Notes: generated by a model not told the origin, from the letters alone. A stretch of DNA of 64,000 bases from Citrobacter amalonaticus (GCF_018252635.1 NZ_JAGTXM010000001.1:434122-498121); one strand, 5' to 3'. Counted from the stretch's first letter, positions 29,074 to 39,118 are shown. Program-made: numbers and translations.

Positions 29074-31035
29074 ATGCCCGACACTACCATCCTCAAACTC
29101 ACCGCGAAGCTAACTGGCCTAACCGCCTCAACCTTGCAAACCGATTCTCAACTTAACGGCCTGACCATCGCCACGGTTACCGTAACCACCTCTGCACCGT
29201 TAACGCTTGATACCGCGCTGGCGACCCATCTTACCGCCACGATCAACAACGTCGATTATGACGGGCTGATTGCGGAGATTCACCAACTACCCGCGACGCG
29301 CAACGCCGAACGCTACCAATTTATCCTACGCCCATGGCTCTGGTGGCTAACGCTTTCCAGTAACAACCGCGTGTTTCAGAACCTCAGCGCACAGGAGATC
29401 GTCGAGAAGGTGTTTAAAGATGCCGGATTTACCGACTATCGGTTCAAACTCAAAACCAAACCGGCGAAGCGTGAATACTGCCTGCAATACAACGAAAGCG
29501 ATTTTAATTTTGTCTCGCGGCTGCTGGAGCAGGAGGGGATTTTCTGGTTCTTTACCCATGTAGCAGGCAAGCACACGCTGGTGCTGGCGGATGACAACAG
29601 CGCATTCCCGCCCATCCCCGGCGAGAAAAAGGTGAAGTATCAGGCGGCGCAGAGCGGTGAGCGGGAAACCGGGGCAATTCGATCGGCGGCGCTGCGTTTG
29701 CAGGCTACCGCCCAGGGCTTTCAGAGCAGCGATTATAACTACGAGCAGCCGAAGGCTGCGCTGTTTGCCCAGGCCGGTGAGAAGAACGGTGGGGTGCATT
29801 ATCAGCATCCGGGGCGGTTTAGCGTTAAAGCTGACGGTGACGCGCTGGCGGCGTGGAAGGTTAATGCCCTGAAGGCGCAGGCGAAACAGCTGGTCGGTGA
29901 AAGCGACTGCGCGGCGCTGGCCGCCGGGCACTGGTTCACCTTAATCGATCACGATGACAACGCGCTTAACATCGACTGGCTGATCGTCGCCGTCAGCCAC
30001 GAGTACGACGGCGAGCGCTATCGCAACCGCTTCACCGCCATTCCCAAATCCACGCCGTATCGCCCACAATCGATGACGCCAACACCGTTTATGCATACCC
30101 AGACGGCGGCAGTGGTGGGTAAAAGCGGAGAAGAAATCTGGACCGACAAGCTTGGGCGGGTAAAAGTGCAGTTTCCGTGGGACAGAGAAGGTAAAAGCGA
30201 CGAAACCAGCTCCTGCTGGCTGCGGGTCGCCACCGCCTGGAGCGGCAACAGCTTTGGCGCGCAGTTTATTCCGCGCATCGGTCAGGAAGTCGTGGTGAGC
30301 TTTATCAATGGCGATCCGGATAAGCCATTAATTACTGGCTGTGTCTACAACGGTAATAACGCCCTGCCGTACCCGCTGCCGGCAAATCAAACCCAGTCCG
30401 GCATTAAAACCCACAGCGAAAAGGGTTTTAACGAACTGCGCTTCGACGACAAAAAAGACGCCGAACTGCTGGCAATGCAGGCGCAGAAAGACTTCCAGCT
30501 CCTCGTACTCAACGACAGTAACACCACCATTAGCCACGATGAGATCCACAACGTCAAAAACGACCGTACGCGCACCGTTGAAGAAGGCAATGAAACCGTC
30601 ACGCTGAAGAAGGGTAACCGGGCGGTCAACATTGAAAAGGGTAGCGATACGCTGACGGTCAAAGATAAGCGCAGCGTAACGGTGAAAGGCGATCAGGAAC
30701 ACGCGGTGGACGGCAATGAGACGCACAAAGTGAAGGGCAACTACACGCTGAACGTCGACGGCAACCTGACGATTAATGTCAGCGGTACGCTCATGCTGGA
30801 AAGTGGTAAAACGTTGACGGTGAAGAGCGGAACGGATCTGAAAGCCAGTGCGGCCACGAGCCTGAATCTTGACGCTACCAGTATCGCCAGCGATGCGAAG
30901 GGTTCGCTCACCCAGAAAGCGGCAACGATAAGCCAGGAGGCGAAAGCCACGCTGACCAGCAAGGCCAGCGCAGCGCAGATTCTGGAGGGAGGCGGGATGC
31001 TGACGCTCAAGGGCGGGATGGTGAAGATTAACTAA
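29074..31035 (+). CDS. vgrG: VgrG (TssI), T6SS spike protein
   Basis: A 653-residue spike protein. The gp27-like part (about 1-350) includes the family SDFNFVSRLLEQEGIFWFF. The gp5-like OB fold (about 370-460) includes DKLGRVKVQFPWDREG and PRIGQEVVVSFINGDPDKP. A repetitive beta-helix needle (about 490-640; TLKKGNRAVNIEKGSDTLTV) ends at GGMVKIN, without a C-terminal toxin domain. The start follows AAAAAGGAA; upstream in-frame codons lie in the AT-rich nuclease gene. Its stop overlaps the next ATG by one base. Confidence 0.96.
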   Translation: MPDTTILKLTAKLTGLTASTLQTDSQLNGLTIATVTVTTSAPLTLDTALATHLTATINNVDYDGLIAEIHQLPATRNAERYQFILRPWLWWLTLSSNNRVFQNLSAQEIVEKVFKDAGFTDYRFKLKTKPAKREYCLQYNESDFNFVSRLLEQEGIFWFFTHVAGKHTLVLADDNSAFPPIPGEKKVKYQAAQSGERETGAIRSAALRLQATAQGFQSSDYNYEQPKAALFAQAGEKNGGVHYQHPGRFSVKADGDALAAWKVNALKAQAKQLVGESDCAALAAGHWFTLIDHDDNALNIDWLIVAVSHEYDGERYRNRFTAIPKSTPYRPQSMTPTPFMHTQTAAVVGKSGEEIWTDKLGRVKVQFPWDREGKSDETSSCWLRVATAWSGNSFGAQFIPRIGQEVVVSFINGDPDKPLITGCVYNGNNALPYPLPANQTQSGIKTHSEKGFNELRFDDKKDAELLAMQAQKDFQLLVLNDSNTTISHDEIHNVKNDRTRTVEEGNETVTLKKGNRAVNIEKGSDTLTVKDKRSVTVKGDQEHAVDGNETHKVKGNYTLNVDGNLTINVSGTLMLESGKTLTVKSGTDLKASAATSLNLDATSIASDAKGSLTQKAATISQEAKATLTSKASAAQILEGGGMLTLKGGMVKIN

Positions 31036-31556
31036 TGAGTGAGCTTCTGGAATATCAGCAGGACGCCACCCGGCTACAGGCTGCCCTGACGGACGGTCAG
31101 CTCTGCGGCGAGATGCAGATTGAGGAACATGGGCGTCGGCTGATGGCGATGCACTATCAGCAGGGCGTTCTGCACGGCGTCACCGAAAGCTGGCATCCTA
31201 ACGGCCAACTGGCGATGCATCAGGAATATCATCATGGCAGGTTGCAGGGCGTGGCGCGCTACTTCAGCGAAGAGGGCGTGTTGATCCGTGAAGAGCACTG
31301 GCGGGCAGGGCAGTTGCACGGCGAGTGCCGCTGCTTTTATCCGTCCGGGCAGGTGCAGATTCGCGAACAGTGGCAGGACGGCCTGCGTCATCAACAGAGT
31401 GAACAGTACTATCCTGATGGAACCTGCGCCATGCGCCAACCCTATGTCCACGGTCGCCCGGTTCGCCCACCCGAACGCTGGTTACCGGATGGTCGAGCCA
31501 TCAACGCTGAGGGGCAGCCCCAGTCCCGGTTCAGTAAATGGACGGAACATCTGTAA
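31035..31556 (+). CDS. MORN-type repeat protein coupled to vgrG
   Basis: A 173-residue protein with about four MORN-2 type repeats between residues 35 and 150 (GVTESWHPNGQLAMHQEYHHG; GVARYFSEEG; GECRCFYPSGQVQIREQW; SEQYYPDGTCAMRQPY). No signal peptide or catalytic motif. Relatives are annotated as YwqK-type antitoxins or as partners of VgrG-linked effectors. The ATG overlaps the vgrG stop (ATGA-type), so the two are translated together. Cargo adaptor, chaperone and immunity protein are all open; I cannot decide. Confidence 0.8.
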   Translation: MSELLEYQQDATRLQAALTDGQLCGEMQIEEHGRRLMAMHYQQGVLHGVTESWHPNGQLAMHQEYHHGRLQGVARYFSEEGVLIREEHWRAGQLHGECRCFYPSGQVQIREQWQDGLRHQQSEQYYPDGTCAMRQPYVHGRPVRPPERWLPDGRAINAEGQPQSRFSKWTEHL

Positions 31557-31736
31557 GCGCGATCGCGGCAGGTCATTGAAAGGTATGAAACTGCACGTAC
31601 AGACTACGACTTTCCTGTTATGGAGCGTGGGCGCAGAGTTCATAAAAATTAGTGTTACCGCCTTCTGTTCGTCATCGTATTACACGAGCGGCTTTCTACG
31701 ACCTGCATAACAGTGTTTGCGCAAAGGTGATGATGT

Positions 31737-32156
31737 ATGGTTGATCGAATAGATGTTCCGCCGCTGGCTTCACGACGGGTGAAGCGAACCCAAATTCGCT
31801 CACGCGATAAATGGGCTGAAACGGAACTGTTTGTTGAGCAGGGCGTCAGGTATTTCTTCCGTGTCACCGGTAGGTGGTGCGATATGAGCTATTGCTGTGA
31901 CGCGAACGGTTACTCCGTCGGTTATCTGAATTTTGCCCGAATCTGGCTGCGGTGCCGCCACGATCCTGCGACCTGGTTTACCCTGATTGGTACCATCGAC
32001 AAATCTACCGACACCATGTTTGTGATTGGCGATGGTACCCGGCTAAAGAATGGCTGGATTGCGCCCCGCAGCGGTGAGCTGGTGGTCTTTGCGAATGATA
32101 TATCGGGGATGTACTGGAATAACTTTGGTTCAGTCGTACTGGAGGTCTGGCGGTGA
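31737..32156 (+). CDS. LecA (PA-IL)-like lectin-fold protein after the vgrG module
   Basis: A 139-residue protein whose C-terminal half resembles the galactose lectin LecA of Pseudomonas: GWIAPRSGELVVFAND (106-121) then SGMYWNNFGSVVLEV. In LecA the matching loop binds calcium and galactose through an Asp and two Asn; here D121, N128 and N129 are kept, while the LecA Thr is Met125. WCDMSYCCDANG (47-58) matches the LecA first loop. No signal peptide. AAGGTGATGATGT precedes the ATG. It lies 180 bases after the MORN gene, so it may be secreted with the spike or be a separate cargo. Sugar specificity is unknown. Confidence 0.7.
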   Translation: MVDRIDVPPLASRRVKRTQIRSRDKWAETELFVEQGVRYFFRVTGRWCDMSYCCDANGYSVGYLNFARIWLRCRHDPATWFTLIGTIDKSTDTMFVIGDGTRLKNGWIAPRSGELVVFANDISGMYWNNFGSVVLEVWR

Positions 32157-32774
32157 AAAGGGAAGTCAATATCACCTGCTGATTACGCGATCGTCTTATG
32201 ACGTAAAATTTACTGTACAAAAGCAGTCGGTATTAGTGTGTTTCATCAGATTCTTACCAAAAACAGGCAAATCTCCTCCTTTAAAATTGATAAATATCAA
32301 TTAAGATACACTTAATTTGCGTCGTTAAAAAATGTCCTTATTTACGACTTGTTTACTTTTTTGGCGTTGATGGCCGTGGTGGTAAGACGTCTGATGACAA
32401 AAGTGATTAACTGCGTTAGCGAAAATTATTGAAAGAGATCGTCGTAACTCTCTCTAAAAAAGCCAGTTATCGTTCTCAATGTAAACATTTATCTCAGAAG
32501 TAACATATTGGCGGATAGGAATTTTCAATAATTACTCTGAATGTTTGGGCCGGAGAACGGGAAGCAAAAAGCACTGAAATAACCCTTGTCTCTCAATAAA
32601 TCCTGATATTATTAGCCTGCTACGCGTTGCCTTTCACTTGAAACGGCGTTCCATTTCAAGGTCTTTTCTTAACATTTCCATCACCCGGCTGCTGAAATTT
32701 TGTACGTTGACTTGTTATTCGACCAACTGCATATTCCTCTCCAGTTAAGACGACATAGCCTTCAGGAGACGACG
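32157..32774. other. 618-base AT-rich intergenic region at the T6SS / yji junction
   Basis: I see no gene on either strand. A weak dyad, CTTGAAA (32637-32643) and TTTCAAG (32654-32660) followed by GTCTTTTCTT, may be a terminator or the operator of the small regulator downstream. AT content drops again at 32775, where the conserved yji genes begin. This is the likely right edge of the T6SS insertion. Confidence 0.5.
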
Positions 32775-32975
32775 ATGCCTTCCCGCGATTATCCCGATAT
32801 CCGTAAAGCCAGAGGAACCCGTTCTAAAGATATGGTGCTGTTAAGTGCCCGTGTTGAAACCACGCTTTGGGACTATGTTCGGGCTCTGGCTTTAGAAACG
32901 CGTAAAAGCAAACAGGATATTATTGCTGAGGCGCTCATGCTTCATCGCACCGCCCATGAAGGCGGTCGTGAATAG
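32775..32975 (+). CDS. Small ribbon-helix-helix-like DNA-binding protein
   Basis: A 66-residue protein. The segment VLLSARVETTLWDYVRALALETRKSKQDIIAEALMLH has the strand-helix-helix pattern of CopG/Arc regulators. The start MPSRDYPD follows AGGAGACGACG, a good site. It is probably a dimeric transcriptional regulator; its target is unknown. No toxin partner is seen. Confidence 0.7.
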   Translation: MPSRDYPDIRKARGTRSKDMVLLSARVETTLWDYVRALALETRKSKQDIIAEALMLHRTAHEGGRE

Positions 32976-33055
32976 GTGCGGGTCGGTTTTACAGGATGAT
33001 GCCTTTACCATTCTGGCGTTCTGTGGCGTGTATTACGGTCATCGCATTAGGGCTG

Positions 33056-34255
33056 TTAGCGCATTTCGTTGATGCGACACGCCAACAAACGCTTTTGTTT
33101 ATAGAATTGCTGCGCGCTGATCGTCGCAGCGAGAAATAACGCCAGCGCGCCGCACAGCGTAGCATCAGTAATCGCCTGTGTGCCGCTGCCCAACAGCGTG
33201 GTTAACAGCGGACCCAGTATCTGACCGATACCGTAGGTCAGCGTCACGAAACCCAGCAGATTGAGGTTTCCCGGCACAATAAGCTGGCGCGCGAGGGTCA
33301 TCACCAGCGACGTGGTGCCCATAAAGGTCGCGCCGAATCCCACGCTGCTCAGCACCAGCAACAGCGTAGACTCGCTGGCAAGCGTCAGGATCACGCAGGC
33401 ACCCTGAATCACCAGGTTCGCCGTCAGACATTGCAGCACTCCCCAGCGTTTCGCGGCCCACAGCCAGGCGAAGCAGCCCGGCACAATCGAGATACCCACC
33501 AGCGTCCACAGATGAACCGTCAGCAGCGGAGAACCCGCTCCTTTCGCCATCAGCGGTAAATAGGTGGCGACGATGATGTAGCCGAATCCAGCCAGTCCAT
33601 AGAGCAGCGCCAGCAACCACCAGCGCATCGGCTGCGGGTCACTTTTTGCCTGGGTTGCGGCAGGTAGCGCGTGGGTGCGGGACGGAAGCAACAGCGCCAG
33701 CAGAATCGCCAGCACGGCGGAGAAGACCGCCGCCCCGATCCACAGCGTGTGGGAAGAGAGCGCAAAGTGCAGCCCTGCAATCACGTACTCGTTGCCCAGC
33801 GCAATCCCAACGCCGACGCCAGAAAACAGCGAGGCAATGACAAAAGGATTGCGGGTGTGTTGCAGCACCAGCGTGGAGCCAAAGATCAGCATTCCGGCGC
33901 TGGCGACGCCCGCCAGAAAACGCACCAGCATCACGATTATGGGATCGGAGAACAGCGCCATCGCGAGGATCAGTCCGCCGGTCGCCACCGCTGAACTTAA
34001 TAGCATCGGCCGTAAACGGCCTGGCTGATGAAAAAGCCCGAAGGAGAACAGCAGGCTTCCGACCAGGTATCCCGCATAGTTGACGCTGGCTATCCACGAC
34101 AGTTCGGAAAAGGTGAAACGCCCCTCGGCCAGCAGCACTGGCAACATCGGGGTATAGAGAAAACGCCCAATCCCCATGCCCAGCGCGAGGACCATCATCC
34201 CGAAAAGGGCGGAGCTAAGAGAATAACGGTCTGCGATGTGCGGTTGCTGGCTCAT
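33056..34255 (-). CDS. yjiJ: YjiJ, MFS transporter (YbfB/YjiJ family)
   Basis: A 399-residue inner-membrane transporter with twelve predicted membrane helices, closely matching E. coli YjiJ. Family stretches include [20 protein letters not shown] near the N-terminus and [17 protein letters not shown] in the middle. The start [15 protein letters not shown] is chosen to align with E. coli; an ATG eight codons upstream is also open. Substrate unknown. First recognised backbone gene right of the T6SS. Confidence 0.95.
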   Translation of the reverse strand: MSQQPHIADRYSLSSALFGMMVLALGMGIGRFLYTPMLPVLLAEGRFTFSELSWIASVNYAGYLVGSLLFSFGLFHQPGRLRPMLLSSAVATGGLILAMALFSDPIIVMLVRFLAGVASAGMLIFGSTLVLQHTRNPFVIASLFSGVGVGIALGNEYVIAGLHFALSSHTLWIGAAVFSAVLAILLALLLPSRTHALPAATQAKSDPQPMRWWLLALLYGLAGFGYIIVATYLPLMAKGAGSPLLTVHLWTLVGISIVPGCFAWLWAAKRWGVLQCLTANLVIQGACVILTLASESTLLLVLSSVGFGATFMGTTSLVMTLARQLIVPGNLNLLGFVTLTYGIGQILGPLLTTLLGSGTQAITDATLCGALALFLAATISAQQFYKQKRLLACRINEMR

Positions 34256-34333
34256 GCCGTACCCATTGTTATTTGTCATGTGTGAAATATGATGGTAACA
34301 AATTTATAACAAATGGGTAGGGCGGCGGGTGGA

Positions 34334-35197
34334 TTATTGTGCGGTGTCAGATGTGAAACGGTAAAACAGATTAGGCTCTGCAACCATAAACAGCGATCCC
34401 TGGTTATCCATTGCAATCCCTTCAGCCTGCTGTATGGTGTGCGCCAACCCGTGGTGGCCTTCGGTTAGCGTCATGACACCGATGACGTCGCCGTCGATTT
34501 TGACCTCTTTGAGCATGCGTGATTCGTGAGAGAGGATCAGCAGGCTATTCTTTTGCGCATTAAATTCCGCGCCTGAAATATCTTTTACATTAAGCTGTTG
34601 TTGCAGAGTATTGTCTTTGCTAATGGTTAAATTGTCGTTATTGAGCAGCCCCGTCACTTTATAGATCCCAATCGGTCTCTTTTCTTTAAAAAACCAGAAC
34701 GTCTCTTTTTCTCGTGACCACGCGAGTCCCTCAAAGCCGTCGTTAGTCGGGGTTTCATACAGATCAAGCTTTAACTTTTTGAGGATATTCACTTGCGACT
34801 GCGCATTGATCGTAATGATGTAAATGGAATAATCACTTTCATCGCTGATAACAAACGTGTCGTCACCAATGAACTCGATGGTTTCCAGATCGCGAATAAA
34901 ATCGAGCGGGATGCTACGCAGCAATTGTCCCTGTTTGGTCAATTCAATAATCGTGGCAGGTTTATTAATCGTGCTGAACAACGTATCACTTTTATCGGAC
35001 CAGGTGAGTGAGGAGACATTTTTTTTCACGCCGTCGATCTTTTTGCCGTCTATTGTCGCGCGATAATCCGCAAGGGAGTTATTGTCGTTGTCGGGTGCGG
35101 CTCCACCCGATATGACATAACTCATTCCCGCAAGGAGTAGAGCAAGAAGAAGCAGGACTCGCAGAGGTGAGTTCAGATATCGGGCGGACAATCTCAT
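34334..35197 (-). CDS. yjiK: YjiK, SdiA-regulated-domain protein
   Basis: A 287-residue protein with an N-terminal hydrophobic signal or anchor (LRVLLLLALLLAGMSYVIS, about 12-30) and a beta-propeller-like SdiA-regulated domain (about 55-285). Typical motifs are SSLTWSDKSDTLFST, FEGLAWSREKETFWF and QQAEGIAMDNQGSLF. It is likely periplasmic. The family name comes from members controlled by the quorum regulator SdiA; molecular function is unknown. AAGGAAGAATA precedes the ATG. Confidence 0.93.
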   Translation of the reverse strand: MRLSARYLNSPLRVLLLLALLLAGMSYVISGGAAPDNDNNSLADYRATIDGKKIDGVKKNVSSLTWSDKSDTLFSTINKPATIIELTKQGQLLRSIPLDFIRDLETIEFIGDDTFVISDESDYSIYIITINAQSQVNILKKLKLDLYETPTNDGFEGLAWSREKETFWFFKEKRPIGIYKVTGLLNNDNLTISKDNTLQQQLNVKDISGAEFNAQKNSLLILSHESRMLKEVKIDGDVIGVMTLTEGHHGLAHTIQQAEGIAMDNQGSLFMVAEPNLFYRFTSDTAQ

Positions 35198-35306
35198 TAT
35201 TCTTCCTTAAATAAAATCAAAGGCATTAAGGGAGAAAGTATAAAGATTAATCTTAATGAATTCTTAAACCTGCGCGAATGCGCGGAATCTATCGCGGTTA
35301 CGCGGA

Positions 35307-35564
35307 TCAACGTACTGGCGCATCGAAGGTTGCCACACATTGCCAGTCGCCCTGCTCCAGGCGGTAAATAGACTCGGTGTGACCGGGGATCACCCATCGT
35401 TCTTGTTCTCCGGGATGGCAATGCAGGTGGACACACAGCCCACAGCCCCCGCGCAACTGGCGGGGAATGTCGGCAACCCGAAAGGTCATGCCTGCGGCCT
35501 GCAACGCTTTGCGGGTCTGGATCACGCCCACCGTCGAATGAAATAAAAACAGATATTCCGTCAT
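35307..35564 (-). CDS. DUF3343 small cysteine-containing protein
   Basis: An 85-residue protein of the DUF3343 type. It has CGLCVHLHC (about 41-49) and a QTRKALQAAGMTFRV segment. Family members are commonly found with YjiL/YjiM-type iron-sulfur activators, and a sulfur- or selenium-carrier role has been suggested. Its ATG overlaps the yjiL stop by four bases, so it is translationally coupled and downstream of yjiM-yjiL. Confidence 0.85.
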   Translation of the reverse strand: MTEYLFLFHSTVGVIQTRKALQAAGMTFRVADIPRQLRGGCGLCVHLHCHPGEQERWVIPGHTESIYRLEQGDWQCVATFDAPVR

Positions 35565-36328
35565 CCGCGCTTTCTCTGTCGTTGACCGATCAGCGCCGCG
35601 CCGATGGCACCGGCAAACTGCGCGTCCGGGTGGGTGTTTACCGGGATGCCGACATGGCTTTCCAGCATCCGGGCAAAGGCTGTGCAGTGGCTGACGCCGC
35701 CGGTAAACAGCAGCGGCCCCTCTGAAGAGAGTCGACCGATGAAGTTGGCGCTGCGCCGTGCCATTGCGTTGATCACGCCCGCGAGGATTGCTTCCGGGGC
35801 GATACCCGCAGAGCGCAGGCTAATGACTTCGGATTCGGCAAAAACGGTGCACATACTGCTGATGGCGTGTGGCGCTACGCCAGCGGTAATGGTATCGAGT
35901 TGCTCGACGCTGGCACCCAGGGTTCGCGAAATGACCTCCAGAAAACGGCCGGTGCCCGCCGCGCATTTGTCATTCATCAGGAAGTCGGTGAGGTTACCGT
36001 CGTCATCCAGTTGGATCACCTTGCTGTCCTGTCCACCGATGTCAATGACCGTGCGGGTGGCGGGAGCCAGTAGCCGTGCGCCCAGTCCGTGACAAGAGAT
36101 TTCGGTGACCTGCTTGTCAGCAAAATCAACCAACTGGCGACCATAACCGGTTAAGGTCAGGTACGGTCGCGTTTCCAGACCTTTTGCGAGCACGTCCCAG
36201 GCCTCGCGGATAGCATCGGCAGGGCGGAATGGCGTCGGGCACAGGAATCGGCGCTCGATCACGCCGCCTGCCAGTAAAATGCCTTTGGTCGCCGTCGAGC
36301 CGGAATCAATCCCTATCGAATATGTCAC
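35561..36328 (-). CDS. yjiL: YjiL, BadF/HgdC-type ATPase activator
   Basis: A 255-residue ASKHA-fold ATPase of the 2-hydroxyacyl-CoA dehydratase activator family. The phosphate loop is GIDSGSTATKG (5-15), with DIGGQDSK in the middle. Two cysteines expected to hold a bridging [4Fe-4S] cluster are visible in NDKCAAGTGRF and SSMCTVFAES. It probably drives ATP-dependent electron transfer into YjiM. It lies nine bases after yjiM on the same strand. Confidence 0.95.
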   Translation of the reverse strand: MTYSIGIDSGSTATKGILLAGGVIERRFLCPTPFRPADAIREAWDVLAKGLETRPYLTLTGYGRQLVDFADKQVTEISCHGLGARLLAPATRTVIDIGGQDSKVIQLDDDGNLTDFLMNDKCAAGTGRFLEVISRTLGASVEQLDTITAGVAPHAISSMCTVFAESEVISLRSAGIAPEAILAGVINAMARRSANFIGRLSSEGPLLFTGGVSHCTAFARMLESHVGIPVNTHPDAQFAGAIGAALIGQRQRKRG

Positions 36329-36337
36329 GCCTGCCCC

Positions 36338-37489
36338 TCACAGCATTTCAATAAAGGCCGCGACGCGGGTGCTGAGCTGGCCGACATCCGAGGTGGAGTA
36401 GTCGGTTTCAATGGCGATGTAAGGAATGTTGTGCTGCTGGCGAACATGACGCTTAATCGCCAGTGATTCAACGGCATAGGTATGACAGGCCTGCAAAATC
36501 ACGTCCACCACGCCGTCTGCCTGGTACTCTTCCACCATCTGGCTGAGCAGCGTCAGGCGCTGCTCGTTTGGAGAGATGCACGAACAGCCGATGGCGAGAT
36601 ATTTGTCGGTGAGCGCGTCGTATACGTCGCCGGTTTCCGCGACGCACTGCTCGGTCGCCTTCGCGCCGGTGCAGTTTTCGTATCCCACCACCCAACCGCC
36701 GTTTTCTTCAATGGCGCGTACCACTTTTTCTGCCGCTCCGCCAATCGGGCAACCGGTGATCAGAATGCGTGGACGGGCGTCCAGTCGTTTACCGTCTTGC
36801 CACGCCTGGCGCACCCGTCCGGTCATGCTGTCCAGTTCGTCGATGAGGGCTTCTTTATCAAAGCGGAAGGTCGCACCGTACACCACTTTCAGGATGTCGC
36901 TGCCGCTCAATGCAGGGGGATTTAGCTGGCCGAGACGATAGAAATTCGCCAGCGCACGACGTTCACGATTTTTAAGGACAATAGCATCGCGCAGCGCCGC
37001 TTCGGTTACCGGCGTCCCAAAGCGCGCTTCCACGGCCTGTTGCAAGCGCAGAATTTCTGCTTTCCACAGTGCGCGGGAGGCGGCATCCTGGCTACTGTTT
37101 GGCAACTGCATAACGTGAACGGCTTTGAACTCCGCCATGTACTCGTACATTTTCTTTTTGCCGTCGCAGGTGGTTTCACCTACCACCAGGTCGGAAAAGT
37201 AGAAATAGGGGCATTTGTCGGTTTTGCCGAAGCCGTAGCTGCTTTTGATCAACGGGCAAAGGTTGCGCGGCAGATCCTTTTCGGCTTCTTCGATGGTTTC
37301 ATCCGACGTTGAACACAGCGAGACCACCACCGCACCCGCCGCCATTGGGATCTCCTGCGGCATGAAGGTGCAATAGGTTCCCACCAGCGGGATACCCTGC
37401 TCTTTGAGATCCATCACGGTGAGAAAGCCTTTCTGGCGGGCTTCAGAGAACTGGTCGAAAATGGCGGGCAGATCGGTGATAAGCGACAT
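36338..37489 (-). CDS. yjiM: YjiM, double-cubane cluster / HgdB-like protein
   Basis: A 383-residue protein of the HgdB/BcrC-like family that includes double-cubane cluster proteins. Cysteines suited to cluster binding are at about 40, 59, 78, 93 and 108 (VGTYC, VSLCS, NLCP, KCPYFYF, ETTCDG). Further cysteines lie in the C-terminal half (LAIGCSCISPN). With YjiL it should form an ATP-driven low-potential reductase; the substrate is unknown. AAGGAAAATCC precedes the ATG. Confidence 0.94.
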   Translation of the reverse strand: MSLITDLPAIFDQFSEARQKGFLTVMDLKEQGIPLVGTYCTFMPQEIPMAAGAVVVSLCSTSDETIEEAEKDLPRNLCPLIKSSYGFGKTDKCPYFYFSDLVVGETTCDGKKKMYEYMAEFKAVHVMQLPNSSQDAASRALWKAEILRLQQAVEARFGTPVTEAALRDAIVLKNRERRALANFYRLGQLNPPALSGSDILKVVYGATFRFDKEALIDELDSMTGRVRQAWQDGKRLDARPRILITGCPIGGAAEKVVRAIEENGGWVVGYENCTGAKATEQCVAETGDVYDALTDKYLAIGCSCISPNEQRLTLLSQMVEEYQADGVVDVILQACHTYAVESLAIKRHVRQQHNIPYIAIETDYSTSDVGQLSTRVAAFIEML

Positions 37490-37585
37490 GGATTTTCCTT
37501 CCCCGTGACACGGGAGATGTTAAAAGTGTTCGCATTATAACCACGTCAATACTGTGGGTTTATTGATCTCCCGCCAGGTAAGGCA

Positions 37586-37825
37586 TTATAAAATTTTCTT
37601 CAGATCCATCTCTTCCTGGATGCGCTCGCTCCAGGCCATATGCGTGCGAATCGCTTCTTCAATGCCCGCGTTGTAGTACACGGAGCCCAGTTTTTCGCTA
37701 ATGAAATCAATAAAAAACTCGGCGTCGAACTGTTCCAGCTCCAGTTCGAAACGATCGCGACAGTAGTCTCTGAGCGCCTCGCGCAGACCGTCGCGCTGTG
37801 CCGGAGACAGGGTAATGTCAGCCAT
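37586..37825 (-). CDS. DUF2164 small protein
   Basis: A 79-residue acidic helical protein (TLSPAQRDGLREALRDYC at the start, DFISEKLGSVYYNAGIEEAI in the middle). It matches the DUF2164 family from memory. No catalytic motif or signal. It begins nine bases after yjiN behind AAGGAGAAAAA, so the two are likely co-transcribed. Function unknown. Confidence 0.85.
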   Translation of the reverse strand: MADITLSPAQRDGLREALRDYCRDRFELELEQFDAEFFIDFISEKLGSVYYNAGIEEAIRTHMAWSERIQEEMDLKKIL

Positions 37826-37834
37826 TTTTTCTCC

Positions 37835-39118
37835 TTAAAAAGTGGACAGTGCGGGCAGCAGTGAGGGGATTTGCGATAACAGATATAACAGCAGCCCGAT
37901 CGTCCCGCCCACCAGCGTGCCGTTGACGCGGATAAACTGCAAATCTTTCCCGATGTTAAGTTCAATCTGTCGCGACATATCGCGGGCATCCCAGCTTTTC
38001 ACCGTATCGCTGATGTGGCGGGTCAGGAAGGCGGCAAACTCCGGCGCTACCCGATGGGCGGCCTGCTCCAGATGGCCGTTGAGCGAGGCGCGCAGTGCAT
38101 CGTCAGCAATCAGCGTTTCGCCAAACCACTGTCCTGCATGAGCGATTCGCTGTTTCACACGGGAATCGTCGGCGTTGATATCCTGCTTCAGCCACTGGCG
38201 TAAATCCGCCCATAGCTCGCCGAGATAGCGGTTAAAGGCCTCATCTTCTTTCAGGTAAGCCTTGATGCTTTCCGCCCGGTTCGCCATCTGCGGATCGTGT
38301 TTCAGTTTGTCGATGAGCGTAAAGGTGGCGCGATCGAAGGCGTGGCGGATCTGATGCGCGCGATCGTGGCTGATGTCATCAAGTAGCGAGTTCACCGCAT
38401 CCGACACCAGCTCTGCGCTGTGTTCGCCCAGCCACTCGGTGGGCAGAATTCGGGCCTTAAGCGGGTGTTCGGTCTCCAGCCAGTGGACGATTTGCCCGGC
38501 GATAAACGCCCTGGAACTGTCGCGCTGGAGGAGTGCTATCAACTGGGCGATCAGCGTATCGAGCAGCACCTGGTGGCGATTGTTTTTGATCATGCTTTCC
38601 AGCATCAGGGCGCTGGTACCGGAGAGGTCGATCTTATCAATCGCCTTATGTACCGCACGCTTTAGCAGGCGCTGGATACGGGCATCGTCGGTCAGTTCCA
38701 GAAAGCCACTCATGATCTGCAACAGATGCTGTCCGACACGGCGGGCGTTTTCTGGTTGGCTGAACCAGTTGCCAATCAGCAGCGCCGGTTCATGACGACG
38801 GATCAGCGCGACCAGGGATTGAGTGTCGAGGAATTTCTCCTGCACAAACTGCCCGAGATTTTCGCCGATCCGGTCTTTATTACGGGGAATAATCGCCGTG
38901 TGCCGCGAAATGAACGGGAGAGGAACGCGGCGAAACAGCGCCACCACCGCAAACCAGTCCGCCAGCGCACCGACCATCGCTGCCTCGGCAATGGCTTTGA
39001 TCCCGCTGACCCAAAAGCCGGGCGGCAGGAAGAGGGTGACGACGAACGTGGTGGCCGCGATCAGCAGTAACGAGAGCGCCAGCAGTTTGGCGCGTTTGAG
39101 TTCAGCGATTTTATTCAT
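37835..39118 (-). CDS. yjiN: YjiN, DUF445 inner-membrane protein
   Basis: A 427-residue DUF445 protein. Two hydrophobic segments lie near the N-terminus (about 13-33 and 40-62) and one at the C-terminus ([19 protein letters not shown]). The conserved [20 protein letters not shown] follows the N-terminal pair. It closely matches E. coli YjiN. The start [11 protein letters not shown] is set by that match; an in-frame ATG 25 codons upstream lies against the lysR end. Function unknown. Confidence 0.94.
   Translation of the reverse strand: MNKIAELKRAKLLALSLLLIAATTFVVTLFLPPGFWVSGIKAIAEAAMVGALADWFAVVALFRRVPLPFISRHTAIIPRNKDRIGENLGQFVQEKFLDTQSLVALIRRHEPALLIGNWFSQPENARRVGQHLLQIMSGFLELTDDARIQRLLKRAVHKAIDKIDLSGTSALMLESMIKNNRHQVLLDTLIAQLIALLQRDSSRAFIAGQIVHWLETEHPLKARILPTEWLGEHSAELVSDAVNSLLDDISHDRAHQIRHAFDRATFTLIDKLKHDPQMANRAESIKAYLKEDEAFNRYLGELWADLRQWLKQDINADDSRVKQRIAHAGQWFGETLIADDALRASLNGHLEQAAHRVAPEFAAFLTRHISDTVKSWDARDMSRQIELNIGKDLQFIRVNGTLVGGTIGLLLYLLSQIPSLLPALSTF

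Noticed and set aside
31585-31710. Short open frame (about 41 codons) between the MORN and lectin-like genes
   Set aside because: It has only a weak ribosome site very close to the ATG, no family resemblance and no repeat of its pattern elsewhere; it is likely noncoding.
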